Notes: generated by a model not told the origin, from the sequence alone. 64,000 nucleotides of DNA from Planomonospora sp. ID67723 (GCF_015711605.1 NZ_JABTEZ010000008.1:1-64000); one strand, 5' to 3'. Positions 24,934 to 35,259 are shown, numbered from the stretch's first letter. Numbers and translations: made by a program.

Positions 24934-26531
24934 GGGGGAGAACCGCCGTCATCGGGCGGGAGCCGTACCTCGCCGCCCGGGTCCTGGACGCGCTGCTGCG
25001 CGAGGACTACGGCGGCCTGGCCGGCCGGGTGACCCGGAGCAAGGACGGTGTCGCCCTGGTCCTGCCCGGCGGGCGACGGGTCCGGCTGGTAGCGGGCTCG
25101 CTCTTCCAGGACTTCGTGGTGGCCCCCGAGGAGTCCCTCCGGCTGGAGGAGGTGCTCGGCACGCTGCGGGAGATCGCCGCCCCGGCCGACGCCCCGGGGG
25201 TCGAGGCGTTCGTCCGCGAGTGCCACGAGGCCCTGCACGCCCTCGACCTCCACGACCGGCACCGCGAGGACGTCCCGGCACGCCTGGATCCGAGCGTGCG
25301 GTACGAAACGCTGGCGGCTTCCGTGGACCATCCGGTCTATCCGACGGCGCGGGCCCGGTCCGGGCTGACGGACGAGGAGCTGACGGCGTACGCACCCGAG
25401 TTCGCGCCGAGCTTCGAGCTGCGGTGGGCGGCGGTGCCCCGCGATCGGGTCACCGGACCGGCCATGCCCCTGGCACCGGGATTCGCGCAGGTGGGGCTGG
25501 CCGAAGGGCTCGCGGAGACGCACACGCTGTTCCCCGTGCACCCGCTGACGGTCCCGGCCGTCAGGGAGATCCCGTGGGCGGTCGTGGGGCCCGTGCCGTA
25601 CGCGACGGTCAGGCCCACGCTGTCGATGCGCACCGTCGCGGCCGGCGAGCGCACGCAGCTCAAACTGCCGCTGGCCACCAGCACCCTCGGACTGCGCAAC
25701 CGGCGGTCGATCAAGCCCGGCACGCTGGCCGACGGGGCCCGGGCCGAGCTGCTGCTGCGCGCGATGCCGTACCCGGGGGTCCTCCTGGCCGACGAGCAGA
25801 CCCACGCCCACGCCGGGCACGAGTACCTCGGCTGGCTCGTCCGCCGCCTGCCGCCCGGTGAGATCGTCCCGGTCGCCGCGCTGCTCGCCCCCCTGCCGGG
25901 GGGAGGCACGGTCGCCGAGGCGCTCGCGGAGCGCCGGTGCGGCGGGGACGTGGAACGACTGCTCGGCGACTACCTGCGGCTGCTGTTCGGGTACGGCGTG
26001 CGGCTCTTCGTCCGGTACGGCACCGCGCTCGAAGCCCACCAGCAGAACCTCGCGCTCGTGCTCGGCGACGGCCCGCCGGGCCTGCTGGTCAAGGACAACG
26101 ACGGCCTGCTCGCCTGTCCCGACCGGCTGCGGGCCGCGGGCCTGGCCGTGCCCGGCTTCACCGACGGGCGCATGCTGACCGACGACCCGCACGCGCTCGC
26201 CGACGTGTTCGTGACGATCACCCTGCACCTGGCCGCCGCAGCGCCGGCGTTCGGCGCGCTGCCCCCGGCGCGCGCCGCCCGGCTGCTGCGGGACAGGCTC
26301 GCCGAGGCGCTGGAGCCGTACGGCGAGGACCCGATGGCCAGGCTGCTGCGGGCCAGGACCCTCGACGCCGCCCGGCTCGTCGGCAAGTCGATGGTCACCG
26401 CGGGAACCCTGGTGGACAAGGCGCGCACCGGGGCGCGCGACGTGAACAAGTTCTACGGCACCAGCGGTCCCAACTACCTCCGGCAGCCCCCCGCGGCCAT
26501 CCGGCCCCTGATCCAGCAGAGGACGCCATGA
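24930..26531 (+). CDS. IucA/IucC-family NIS siderophore synthetase 1
   Basis: 533 residues. IucA/IucC hallmarks: HPLTVPAVREIPW, TLSMRTVAAGERTQLKLPL (nucleotide/substrate site), RNRRSIKPG, GTALEAHQQNLALVL (catalytic-loop His and Gln-Asn) and LVKDNDGLL (metal-binding Asp). The C-terminal domain follows. NIS synthetases adenylate citrate or a related carboxylate and pass it to an amine or alcohol. ATG at 24930 overlaps the preceding stop (ATGA), as does its own stop with the next start, so three genes are coupled. An upstream in-frame GTG at 24918 is less likely. Confidence 0.9.
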   Translation: MRGRTAVIGREPYLAARVLDALLREDYGGLAGRVTRSKDGVALVLPGGRRVRLVAGSLFQDFVVAPEESLRLEEVLGTLREIAAPADAPGVEAFVRECHEALHALDLHDRHREDVPARLDPSVRYETLAASVDHPVYPTARARSGLTDEELTAYAPEFAPSFELRWAAVPRDRVTGPAMPLAPGFAQVGLAEGLAETHTLFPVHPLTVPAVREIPWAVVGPVPYATVRPTLSMRTVAAGERTQLKLPLATSTLGLRNRRSIKPGTLADGARAELLLRAMPYPGVLLADEQTHAHAGHEYLGWLVRRLPPGEIVPVAALLAPLPGGGTVAEALAERRCGGDVERLLGDYLRLLFGYGVRLFVRYGTALEAHQQNLALVLGDGPPGLLVKDNDGLLACPDRLRAAGLAVPGFTDGRMLTDDPHALADVFVTITLHLAAAAPAFGALPPARAARLLRDRLAEALEPYGEDPMARLLRARTLDAARLVGKSMVTAGTLVDKARTGARDVNKFYGTSGPNYLRQPPAAIRPLIQQRTP

Positions 26532-28204
26532 CCAGCCTCGCGCTCGACTCCGCCGCCGCCGTCGCCGAGGAGGCCACGCTGGCAGCGCTGCTGCGCTGCT
26601 CCATCCGGGAGGTGGCCGGGCCGCGCGGGCAGGTCTGGCACGCCGGGCCGTACGTGCTGCTGAGGGTGGCGGGCGCCCTGCTGCGGGCGCGGGCCCACGG
26701 CGGACTCGCGCTGCGCTTCCAGGGCTCCCCGGAGTGGCTGGAGGACGGCTGCTGGCAGCCGCTCCCCGCCGATCTGCTGACCCGGCTGGTCGAGGCCGAG
26801 CTGGGCGGCGGGAACGAGGAGTTCACCGCCCAGGTCCGGGCGAGCCGGGAGGCGGTGGCGGAGCTGCTGCGCGCCCGGCGGGAGGCGGTGCCCCCCGCCG
26901 ACCCGTGGCTCGCCTCCGAGCAGGCGCTGGTCTTCGGGCACCCCTTCCATCCCAGCCCCAAGGCGCGCGGCGGCCCGGGGAAGGACACGGCGGGCGGCGC
27001 GGGAGAAGCCGGGGAGGCGCTCGCGCGAGGCCTCGGTGACGGCGGTTCCGGCGGCGGCCCGGACTGGCTGGCGTACGCTCCGGAAGCCCACGCGAGCTTC
27101 CCGCTCCGGCTCCTGGCGGTCCGGGACGACGTGCTGGCCGAGGCGGGCCGGACCGCCCCGCTGGACGCGCTCGGCGCGGCGCCGCCCGGCTACTCCCTGC
27201 TCCCGGCGCACCCCTGGCAGCTCGACCTGCTCGCGGCCGAGCTGGCCGCCCCGCTGGCCGACGGGCGGCTGGTCGACCTGGGGTACGGCTCCCGCCGGGC
27301 GATCCCGACCTCGTCGGTCCGCACGGTCTACGAGCCGGTGACCGACCGATGCCTGAAGTTCAGCCTGGACGTGCGGATCACCAACTGCGTGCGGAAGAAC
27401 TCCTGGTACGAGCTGGCCGGGGCGGTCGAGCTCACATCCCGGCTGGAGCCGGTGTTCCGGAGGCTCTCGGAGGAGTTCCCGGGCACCCGCTGGCTCCCCG
27501 AGCCCGGCTACCGCTCGGCCGATCTCGGCACCCGGCTGCTGGAGGGGCTGGGAGTGATCATCCGGATGAGTCCCTGGTCGGTGTGCCGGCCGGGGGTCAC
27601 TCCCGTGCTGAGCGGCGCCCTGGCCGCACCGGGCGCACCGGAGGACGCCGCGGTCCCGGCCCTGGCGGGGGCCGTCGCGGCCGACCCGGTGCGCTGGTGG
27701 CGGGCCTACGTGGAGCGCGTCGCCCTCCCGGTGCTGGAGGCCTATCTGACCCATGGCGTGGTCCTGGAGCCGCACCTGCAGAACGTGCTGGTGGGGGTCG
27801 ACTCCACCGGGATGCCGGTGGAGGCGGTGTTCCGCGACCTGGAGGGGACCAAGCTCGTCGCCGGCCGCCACGACCTGCGGGGGCTTCCCCGCCGCGTCGC
27901 CGAGGCGCTCACCTACGACGCGGCGGGCGGCTGGAACCGGGTGCTGTACTGCCTGATGGTCAACCATCTCCCCGAGGTCGCCGCCACGCTCTGCGGGACC
28001 GGGCCGGCGCGGGAGCTGTGGGCGGCGGCCGGGGAGGTGCTGGCGGGCTACGCCGCCTGCCGGGGATGGCCGCGCGAGCTGTCGGACCTGCTGGCCGGGG
28101 CGCCGCTGCCCGCCAAGGCCAACCTCTCGGTCCGGTGGACCCGGTCGGCGGACCGGATGGCGGGGTACGTCCCGGTCGCCAATCCCCTGGCCGTGCTGTC
28201 GTGA
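26528..28204 (+). CDS. IucA/IucC-family NIS siderophore synthetase 2
   Basis: 558 residues. The family opening motif FGHPFHPSPKARGG (about residues 137-150) is followed by a Gly-rich insert, then LPAHPWQLD, IPTSSVRTVYEP, LKFSLDVRITNCVRKN, HGVVLEPHLQNVLVGVD and FRDLEGTKLV. These are the full set of IucA/IucC catalytic elements. It differs clearly from synthetase 1, implying two successive condensations. ATG at 26528 lies in ATGA with the previous stop. No transporter, hydroxylase or decarboxylase gene follows: the downstream gene is adnB on the other strand. Confidence 0.92.
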   Translation: MTSLALDSAAAVAEEATLAALLRCSIREVAGPRGQVWHAGPYVLLRVAGALLRARAHGGLALRFQGSPEWLEDGCWQPLPADLLTRLVEAELGGGNEEFTAQVRASREAVAELLRARREAVPPADPWLASEQALVFGHPFHPSPKARGGPGKDTAGGAGEAGEALARGLGDGGSGGGPDWLAYAPEAHASFPLRLLAVRDDVLAEAGRTAPLDALGAAPPGYSLLPAHPWQLDLLAAELAAPLADGRLVDLGYGSRRAIPTSSVRTVYEPVTDRCLKFSLDVRITNCVRKNSWYELAGAVELTSRLEPVFRRLSEEFPGTRWLPEPGYRSADLGTRLLEGLGVIIRMSPWSVCRPGVTPVLSGALAAPGAPEDAAVPALAGAVAADPVRWWRAYVERVALPVLEAYLTHGVVLEPHLQNVLVGVDSTGMPVEAVFRDLEGTKLVAGRHDLRGLPRRVAEALTYDAAGGWNRVLYCLMVNHLPEVAATLCGTGPARELWAAAGEVLAGYAACRGWPRELSDLLAGAPLPAKANLSVRWTRSADRMAGYVPVANPLAVLS

Positions 28205-28286
28205 CGCCTCCGGCGGGCGGGAGCCGTACCCGAGGACGGCGGACCGCCGGAACCGGCCGGCCCGGCGAGCGGCGCCACGGCCCCGC

Positions 28287-31200
28287 TCACCTGAGTTCGG
28301 GTACCGACTCGATGAGCGCGACCAGGCCGCTCTCGTCGAGGAGGTTCACCGGGCGGACCGTCTCGTTGAAGCGCACGTAGTGGAAGGCCGCGCTCACCTG
28401 GTCCAGGGGCACGCCGGCCAGGTGGGACCAGGCCAGGCGGTAGGCGGCGAGCTGGACGGCGGCGGCCGACCGGGTCGTCTCCATCAGACGGCGGCCCGTC
28501 TTCCAGTCGACGACCTCGTAACGGCCGTCCGGAGCCCGGAAGACGGCGTCCATCCGGCCTCTGACCAGCCGGTCGGCGATCATCGTCTCGAACGGGACCT
28601 CGATGTCGAGCGGCTCGCGCCCCGCCCACTCGCTCTCCTCGAACCTCTCCCGCAGCTCGGCCAGGAGGGCCTCTGACTCCTCGGCCTCGTCCCCGGCGCC
28701 CGGAAGCTCGAGCTCGTCGAGGAGGCGCTGCTGGCCCCAGCGGGACTCCAGCCACTGGTGGAAGGAGGTGCCGCGGCGGGCCAGGGGCGCGGGTTTCTTC
28801 GGGACGGGCCGACGGATCTGCCTGGCCAGCGCCTTGGGATCGGCGGCCAGGGTGACGAGGGACGAGACGGTGAGATAGGTGGGCAGCTCGACCTGGCGCC
28901 CGCCGCGCCGCCGGTTCCGCTCCCGCTCCCGGAGCAGGAGCTCGGCGTCCCGCTCCCAGGCCTTGGCCCGCTCCCTGTCCCATCCGCGCAGCCCGGTCAG
29001 GCGCGGGTCCTCCCCGCCTTCGGGATCCGAGCGCTCCGCTCCCTCACCGGGCCCGGTCCTCTCGCCGTCCGGCTCGTGCGCGGGCGCGGGCGTTCCCGCC
29101 CGGACGGGTACGGCGGGCCCGGCGGGCTCATCAGGCGCAGGGGGGCCGGCGAGGGAGCGGAGGGCCGCCTCGACCAGGAAGGAGCCGTCGACGATGGCCT
29201 CGTACCTGGCCCCCTCGGGGGTGACGGGCCAGACCGTCTCGGCGGGTTCGGCCAGGAGGGGGTTGGTGGCGCCCTCCTCGATCCCGGGCGGCCAGGCGGC
29301 CACGCGGCCGCAGGTCTCACGGATCTCCACCAGGAAGTCCGACGGCTCCAGGGGCCTGGCCGCGCTGCCCCAGCGGTAGCCGGAGGCGATCAGCAGGTAG
29401 TGGGCGCGGGTGACCGCGACGTAGGCGAGCCTCCGCTCCTCCATCAGGTCGCGGTCGCGGCAGCGCTCGTCGAACTCGGCGAGCTCCTCCCTGGCCAGCC
29501 CCGCCAGCCCGGGCAGGTCGGAGGCGTCACCGCGCAGCGGATAGGGCAGCTTGCGCGGGTTCTCCGTCCATTTGGGGCTCACCACCGGGCGGGCCGGGAA
29601 GACGGTGCCGACGGTCGGCGTGCCGGACTTCGACAGCACCTGCGACATCCCGGGCACGATCACGACCGGCCATTCCAGGCCCTTGGAGGCGTGGATGGTC
29701 ATCAGCTTCACGCTGTTGCTCTCGCCCACCCGTCCGGCGTCCAGACCGTTCTCCTCCTCGTCCGCCGCCTTGAGGAAGGCCAGGAACGCGCCCAGCGTCG
29801 GGTCCTCGGAGTCGCCCGCGAACCGGGAGGCGGCGTCGACGAAGGCGTCCAGGTCCGCCCGGGCCGCGAACGGGCCCGCGGCCGACCCCCGGGCCGCCAC
29901 CTCGATGTCCAGGCCGAGGCGGCGCTCGACCTCGGTGATCAGGTCGGGGAGCGGCTGACCCGCGCGGGCGCGCAGGACCCGCAGCTCCTGGGCCATGGCG
30001 ACCAGCCGGACCCGGGCCAGCGGCGAGAACAGGTCCTGCCAGTCGGGCCGGTCGGGCAGCTCGTCCAGAGCGTCGACCAGGCTGCCGCGCTCCTCGGCCA
30101 GGTCCGCGACGACCTGGTCCAGCGGGTCGGCCACCGGGGAGGAGTCCTCGCGGTTCTCCCGGTTCAGCTCGCGGGCCCGCTCGCCCAGCTCCTTCAGGTC
30201 GGCCGGGCCGATCCGCCAGCGAGGACCGGACAGCAGCCGGACCAGGGCGTCCCCGGCCGTCGGGTCGTAGAGCACGCGCAGGGTGGCCACCACGTCGGCG
30301 ACCTCGGGCACGGTGAGCAGGCCGCCCAGGCCGACCACCTCGACCGGGACGCCCCGCTCCTCCAGCGCCCTGCGCAACGCGGGGAACTGCGAGCGTTTAC
30401 GGGCGAGGATGGCCACGTCGTGCGGTTGCAGGCACTGCGGGCCGCCCCACGTGCTCTGCTTGGCCTTCCTGCGCTCCCCCTCGCCCCACGGCAGGCCGTC
30501 CGGCGCTGTGTCGCTCCCGAGCAGCCGGCACACCTGGTCGGCGACCCAGCCCGCCTCGTCCTCGGCCGTCTCGTGGAAGGCGCACATCACCCGGCCGCGC
30601 TCGATCCGGTTCCCGCCGGGCACCAGCACCGGCACCTCCCTTGCCTCCATCCGCAGGGGGAGCTGCACGCGGGCGGCCACGTCGAGGACGGCGTCGCCGT
30701 TGCGGAAGCTGACCGAGAGCTGGCGGACCGGGGCGAGCTCACCGGAGGCCGTCCTGAAGTCGCGGGGGAAGCGGGTCAGGTTCCCGGCCGAGGCGCCGCG
30801 CCAGCCGTAGATGGACTGGCAGGGGTCGCCGACGGCCGTCACCGGGTGGCCGCCGCCGAACAGCGAGCGGAGCAGGACGAGCTGGGCGTGGCTGGTGTCC
30901 TGGTATTCGTCGAGGAGGACGACGGCGAACCGGTCCCGCTCGATCCGGCCGACCTCGGGGTGCTTGGCCGCGATCCGGGCGGCCAGCGCCATCTGGTCCC
31001 CGTGGTCGACGACCTCGCGCCTGCGCTTGAGCCGGGTGTAGGCCTCCACCAGCGGGAGCAGCTGCTCCCTCGCCTTCTGCACGGCCAGGGGCCTGCGCTG
31101 GGCCACGATCGGGGAGCCGGGCAGCGCGCCGTACCGCTCGGCCAGCCAGGCGCCCACCTCCCGCACGTCCCGGGGTTCGCGCATGTGCTCGGCCAGCTCG

Positions 31201-31703
31201 CCGGCCAGTTCCAGCACCGCCCGGGTGACCGTGGCCGGCCCCCAGTCGATCTGCTCCATCGGTCCGTCGTAGGCGCTGACCACGTGCCCGGCGAGCTGCC
31301 AGGCGATGGCCGGGGTGATCAGCCGCATGGTCGGCTCCAGCGCCTCGCGCAGGGCGTGGTCGGTCACCAGCCGGGCGGCGTAGGCGTGGTAGGTCGAGAT
31401 GGTCGGCTCGCCCGCCAGCAGCTCCGCGGGGACGTCCTGGCCGAGGGCGCCCAGCCGCTCGCGCACGCGGTGGGACAGCTCGCTCGCGGCCTTCCGGGTG
31501 AAGGTCAGGCCGAGCACCTGCTCGGGCCGGACCAGGCCGTTGGCGACCAGCCAGACGACCCGTCCCGCCATGGTCTCGCTCTTGCCCGACCCGGCCCCGG
31601 CCACCACGACCATCGGTTCGAGCCCGGCCTCGATCACCGCGGCCTGCTCCGGAGTCGGGGGAAGGATGCCCAGCTTGGCCGCGAGCTGGATCGGACTCAG
31701 CAA
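28287..31703 (-). CDS. adnB: AdnB-type helicase-nuclease subunit
   Basis: 1138 residues. An N-terminal UvrD-like motor: GAGSGKSETMAGR (Walker A, about residues 35-42), TFTRKAASELSHRV, VLLDEYQDTSHAQ (Walker B), GDPCQSIYGWRGASAG, TIHASKGLEWPVVIVPG and YVAVTRAHYLL. The C-terminal nuclease domain carries GRMDAVF and YEVVDWKTGR (PD-(D/E)xK core). AdnA-AdnB dimers process DNA ends in actinobacteria in place of RecBCD. The TTG at 31703 with GGAGG 6-7 bases upstream begins LSPIQLAAKLGILPPTPEQ; the open frame extends to 31961 but that part is shadow. It lies 70 bp after adnA. Confidence 0.9.
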   Translation of the reverse strand: MLSPIQLAAKLGILPPTPEQAAVIEAGLEPMVVVAGAGSGKSETMAGRVVWLVANGLVRPEQVLGLTFTRKAASELSHRVRERLGALGQDVPAELLAGEPTISTYHAYAARLVTDHALREALEPTMRLITPAIAWQLAGHVVSAYDGPMEQIDWGPATVTRAVLELAGELAEHMREPRDVREVGAWLAERYGALPGSPIVAQRRPLAVQKAREQLLPLVEAYTRLKRRREVVDHGDQMALAARIAAKHPEVGRIERDRFAVVLLDEYQDTSHAQLVLLRSLFGGGHPVTAVGDPCQSIYGWRGASAGNLTRFPRDFRTASGELAPVRQLSVSFRNGDAVLDVAARVQLPLRMEAREVPVLVPGGNRIERGRVMCAFHETAEDEAGWVADQVCRLLGSDTAPDGLPWGEGERRKAKQSTWGGPQCLQPHDVAILARKRSQFPALRRALEERGVPVEVVGLGGLLTVPEVADVVATLRVLYDPTAGDALVRLLSGPRWRIGPADLKELGERARELNRENREDSSPVADPLDQVVADLAEERGSLVDALDELPDRPDWQDLFSPLARVRLVAMAQELRVLRARAGQPLPDLITEVERRLGLDIEVAARGSAAGPFAARADLDAFVDAASRFAGDSEDPTLGAFLAFLKAADEEENGLDAGRVGESNSVKLMTIHASKGLEWPVVIVPGMSQVLSKSGTPTVGTVFPARPVVSPKWTENPRKLPYPLRGDASDLPGLAGLAREELAEFDERCRDRDLMEERRLAYVAVTRAHYLLIASGYRWGSAARPLEPSDFLVEIRETCGRVAAWPPGIEEGATNPLLAEPAETVWPVTPEGARYEAIVDGSFLVEAALRSLAGPPAPDEPAGPAVPVRAGTPAPAHEPDGERTGPGEGAERSDPEGGEDPRLTGLRGWDRERAKAWERDAELLLRERERNRRRGGRQVELPTYLTVSSLVTLAADPKALARQIRRPVPKKPAPLARRGTSFHQWLESRWGQQRLLDELELPGAGDEAEESEALLAELRERFEESEWAGREPLDIEVPFETMIADRLVRGRMDAVFRAPDGRYEVVDWKTGRRLMETTRSAAAVQLAAYRLAWSHLAGVPLDQVSAAFHYVRFNETVRPVNLLDESGLVALIESVPELR

Positions 31704-31773
31704 ACCTGGCCTCCATCGGTGCGACGCGGGGCGGCGGTACGGCCCGGCACGGCATGACCCGGTGCGGTACGGC

Positions 31774-34700
31774 TCAGCACACCTGACCCCCGCTCTCGTT
31801 GACCGGGCAGCTCGCCCGTGCGGCGCAGGTGCGGCAGCCGTCGTTGACCTTGGCGTGGAAGAAGGGCAGCGACATGCCCCGCGCCACGGTGTCCACCATC
31901 TCGTGGGCCCAGCCGGGGTCGGCGTCCTCCGCCAGGGGCGGCTGGGCCTGCTCCCTGGCATCCTTGCCCGCGGCGTTGCCGACCTGGACGAGGGCGGCGC
32001 CGCCGGGTTCGGTCATGCCGTGCCGCTGGAAGGCCCCGAGCAGCGCGGCCAGCTGGTAGACGCCGAGCTGGGGGTGGCGTTCGAGGTCGGAGTCGGAGGG
32101 CTTGGTCCCGCCGGTCTTGATGTCGATGATCACAGCGCGGCCCTGGTCGTCGCGCTCGACCCGGTCCACCCGGCCCTTGATCTGCACGCCCTCGGAGACC
32201 ATCGCGACGAAGGCCTCCTCGGTGGCGACCAGCTCCCGGGGATTCTCCCGGTGCCAGCGGACGAACCTGGCGATCATCTTCTCGGCGACCCGGCGCTGCT
32301 TGCGGTTGTACCAGACGCCGCCGAAGTCGAGCTCGGCCCAGACCTCGTCCAGGCGCTTGGCGAGGGTCTCCTCCGTGGGCATCCCCTCCGCGGCGAGCAC
32401 GGCCAGCGCGTGGACGACCGTGCCCAGGCCGCGGGCCACGTCCGTGCCGCCCGCGCCCACGGAGGTCTCCAGCAGCCAGCGCAGGCCGCACTTGGTGAAG
32501 CTCTCCACCGCCGAGGGCGAGATGCGCACGACGTCGTCGGGCCAGCCCAGCGGGCGGTCGTCGGAGATCGGGGTGAGGGCGTACCACTCGTCGGGGTGGG
32601 CCCCCTGCACTCCGGCTGCGGCCAGCCTGGCCAGGTGCTCGGCGGCGATCCTGCGCAGGGGGTCCGGCCGGGTCGGGTCGCACACCGCCGCGCGCAGGTC
32701 GGCCACCAGCGCGGACATGTTCAGCCAGCGGGACCGCTCGTCGAGGACCGCCGCCTCCTCGCCCGTGCCGGGCACGAGCTCGGTGAGGAACCTCGACGGC
32801 CGCTCCTCGACGTCCTCCCCGCCCACGGCGGTGACGACGAGCCTGGTGCGGGCCCTGGTCGCGGCCACGTAGAACAGGCGGCGTTCCTCGGCCAGCAACT
32901 GGGAGGCGAGCGCCGCGCTGACCGCGGCCGGGTTCTCGTGCTCGGAGCCCTCCGCCCGGGCGGACATGTCGTCGGTGCTCAGGATCGACCCGCGCGGCCG
33001 CAGGTCGGGCCAGGTGCCCTCCTGGACCCCGGCGACGACCACGAGGTCCCACTCCAGGCCCTTGGAGCGGTGGGCGGTCATGATGCGCACCGCGTCGCCC
33101 TCGGGGGCCCGCGCGGCGAGGGAGTCTTCCGGGATCTCCTGGGAGACCAGGTCCTGCACGAACACGTCGACGCCCGCGTGGGGCAGCCGGTCGACGAACT
33201 TGGCCGCGCGGTCGAACAGCACCATGACGGCGTCCAGGTCGCGGTCGGCCTGCCTGCCCCGGTGCCCGCCCGCGGCGCTCGCCTCGCTCCACTTCTCGGC
33301 GAGGCCGGTGAGCTGCCAGACGGCCCAGAGCGCGTCCTCGGCCGTGCCGCCCTGCCGTACGGCCTCCGAGGCCGCGGCGATGAGCCGGGCGAGCCGCTCG
33401 GCCGGCAGCGCGATGTGGGGCTCGACCAGGACCAGCTCCCGGGCGTCCTTGAGCGCCGCGACGAGCAGTTCCCCGGAGGACCTCGGCCTGCCGCCGGAGG
33501 CCGGGGACCCGGACGCCTCCGGACCGGCGGGCTCCGCGCGCTCCGGATCGGGAGTCTCGGGCCCGTCCGGGGCGTCAGGGGCACCGGAGGCCTCGGGGGC
33601 GTCAGAAGAGACCTCTGGCGTGGCGGGGGCGTCGGGGGCGTCGGGGTCCAGCTCCACCGGGAGCGTCATGGCCTCGTGCTCGGCGACGCGCAGCGCGCGG
33701 CGCAGGCGGCGCACCCCGATCATGTCGGTGCCGCCGAGCGCGCCGGTCAGCAGCTCCTCGGCCGTGCCCTCGTCGAGGGTCTCCGGGTGGAGGGCCACCT
33801 GGATCAGCCGGATCAACGGGCGCACGCCCGGCTCCTGGATCAGCGGCACCTCGCCGCCGCCCACCACGACCGGCACCCCGGCCGCGACCAGCGCCCGCCG
33901 CAGCAGCGGCACCTGCCGGGTCGCCGACCGGACCAGCACGGCCATCCGCGACCACGGCACGCCGTCGAGCAGGTTGGCCCGGCGCAGCGTGTCGGCGACG
34001 ATCGCCGCCTCCTGGGTCGGGCTGTCGGCCACCACCACCCGGGCCTCCCCGTGCTCGGCGTCCGGGAGCGCCGTCAGGTCGCGGTGGGCGACGCCGCCGG
34101 GGACGGCGGGCAGGCGGGCGGCGACGCGGCGGGTGGCGGCCAGGAGCCCGGGACCGCTGCGGCGGCAGGTCCGCAACGCGATGATCGGGGCCTCCTCCCC
34201 GGCGGCGTCGCGGAACCTGTCGGGGAAGCCCATGATCCCGTGGACGTCGGCGCCGCGGAAGCCGTAGATCGACTGGTCCGGGTCGCCGACCGCGATCAGG
34301 TCGCGGCCCTCGCCGGCGAGCCGCTGGAGCAGGGCCTCCTGGGCGGGGTCGGTGTCCTGGTACTCGTCCACGAGGACGACGTCGTAGGCCGAGCGCTCGC
34401 GGCGCCGTACCTCGGGGTCGGCGAGCAGGCCGGCGGCGGCGCGGATCAGCTCGGAGTAGTCGAGCACCGGCTCCGGGTCGAGGTCGAAGCGGTCCAGGTA
34501 GCGGTCGGCGAACCGCCCGGCCGCGGCCCAGTCGGCGCGGCCGTGGCGGCGGCCCAGCGCGACCAGGCCCTGCCCGTCCAGGCCGCGCTCGGCGGCGCGG
34601 GCGATGAAGTCGCGCAGCTCCTGGGCGAAGCCGCGGGTCTTGAGCGCCTCGCGCATGTCGTCCGGCCAGTGGAGCCCGCCGTCCTCCAGCTCGCCCAGGA

Positions 34701-35127
34701 GCATGCGGCGGATCTCCAGAAGCTGCTCGGGCCCGGTGAGCAGCCGGGGCGGGGGCTCGCCGGCCAGCACCGCCTCGCGGCGGAGCAGGGCGTAGGCGTA
34801 GCTGTGGAAGGTGAGCGCGAGAGGCGTCCTGGTGGTGCGGCGGAGCCGGCCGGTGATCCGCTCGCGCAGCTCCTCGGCGGCCTTGCGGCTGAAGGTGAGG
34901 ACGAGGACCCGTTCGGGGTCCGTGCCCCGGCGCTCGACCCGGTCCACCACGGTCTCCACGATCGTGGTGGTCTTGCCGGTGCCGGGGCCCGCCAGGACGA
35001 GCAGGGGGCCGCTCCCATGGGCCACCACCGCCCGCTGATGCTCGTCGAGCACGGGAGCCACGGCTCTCCCCGTATCCCCGCGACGCACCAGCCGCCAGCC
35101 CTGACCACTCACAACTCGCCATTCCAC
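31774..35127 (-). CDS. adnA: AdnA-type helicase-nuclease subunit
   Basis: 1117 residues. The motor domain shows APVLDEHQRAVVAH, GPGTGKTTTIVE (Walker A, about residues 46-53), TFSRKAAEELRERI, VLVDEYQDTDPAQ, GDPDQSIYGFRGADV, TAHRSKGLEWDLVVV and YVAATRARTRLVV. The nuclease domain has GRVDRVE and VIIDIKTGGTKPSD. Cys in FTKCGLRW, CRTC and ASCPVNE form an AddB/Cas4-like four-Cys iron-sulphur arrangement around the nuclease core. A Pro/Glu/Ala-rich linker (about residues 480-540) is unusual in its length. The start at 35127 (ATG) is uncertain; a GTG 15 bases downstream is possible. Confidence 0.9.
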   Translation of the reverse strand: MEWRVVSGQGWRLVRRGDTGRAVAPVLDEHQRAVVAHGSGPLLVLAGPGTGKTTTIVETVVDRVERRGTDPERVLVLTFSRKAAEELRERITGRLRRTTRTPLALTFHSYAYALLRREAVLAGEPPPRLLTGPEQLLEIRRMLLGELEDGGLHWPDDMREALKTRGFAQELRDFIARAAERGLDGQGLVALGRRHGRADWAAAGRFADRYLDRFDLDPEPVLDYSELIRAAAGLLADPEVRRRERSAYDVVLVDEYQDTDPAQEALLQRLAGEGRDLIAVGDPDQSIYGFRGADVHGIMGFPDRFRDAAGEEAPIIALRTCRRSGPGLLAATRRVAARLPAVPGGVAHRDLTALPDAEHGEARVVVADSPTQEAAIVADTLRRANLLDGVPWSRMAVLVRSATRQVPLLRRALVAAGVPVVVGGGEVPLIQEPGVRPLIRLIQVALHPETLDEGTAEELLTGALGGTDMIGVRRLRRALRVAEHEAMTLPVELDPDAPDAPATPEVSSDAPEASGAPDAPDGPETPDPERAEPAGPEASGSPASGGRPRSSGELLVAALKDARELVLVEPHIALPAERLARLIAAASEAVRQGGTAEDALWAVWQLTGLAEKWSEASAAGGHRGRQADRDLDAVMVLFDRAAKFVDRLPHAGVDVFVQDLVSQEIPEDSLAARAPEGDAVRIMTAHRSKGLEWDLVVVAGVQEGTWPDLRPRGSILSTDDMSARAEGSEHENPAAVSAALASQLLAEERRLFYVAATRARTRLVVTAVGGEDVEERPSRFLTELVPGTGEEAAVLDERSRWLNMSALVADLRAAVCDPTRPDPLRRIAAEHLARLAAAGVQGAHPDEWYALTPISDDRPLGWPDDVVRISPSAVESFTKCGLRWLLETSVGAGGTDVARGLGTVVHALAVLAAEGMPTEETLAKRLDEVWAELDFGGVWYNRKQRRVAEKMIARFVRWHRENPRELVATEEAFVAMVSEGVQIKGRVDRVERDDQGRAVIIDIKTGGTKPSDSDLERHPQLGVYQLAALLGAFQRHGMTEPGGAALVQVGNAAGKDAREQAQPPLAEDADPGWAHEMVDTVARGMSLPFFHAKVNDGCRTCAARASCPVNESGGQVC

Positions 35128-35259
35128 CAGATCCCGGGCAGTGATCGTGCCGAGTCGGCCCGTACGGCATGGCGGTGGGCGGGTCGGGGCAGGTCACCAC
35201 CGGCAACCGGATGCCGCGGAGTGACGGGCGCGCCGCCCACCGGCCCGCCGGCGCGGAGG

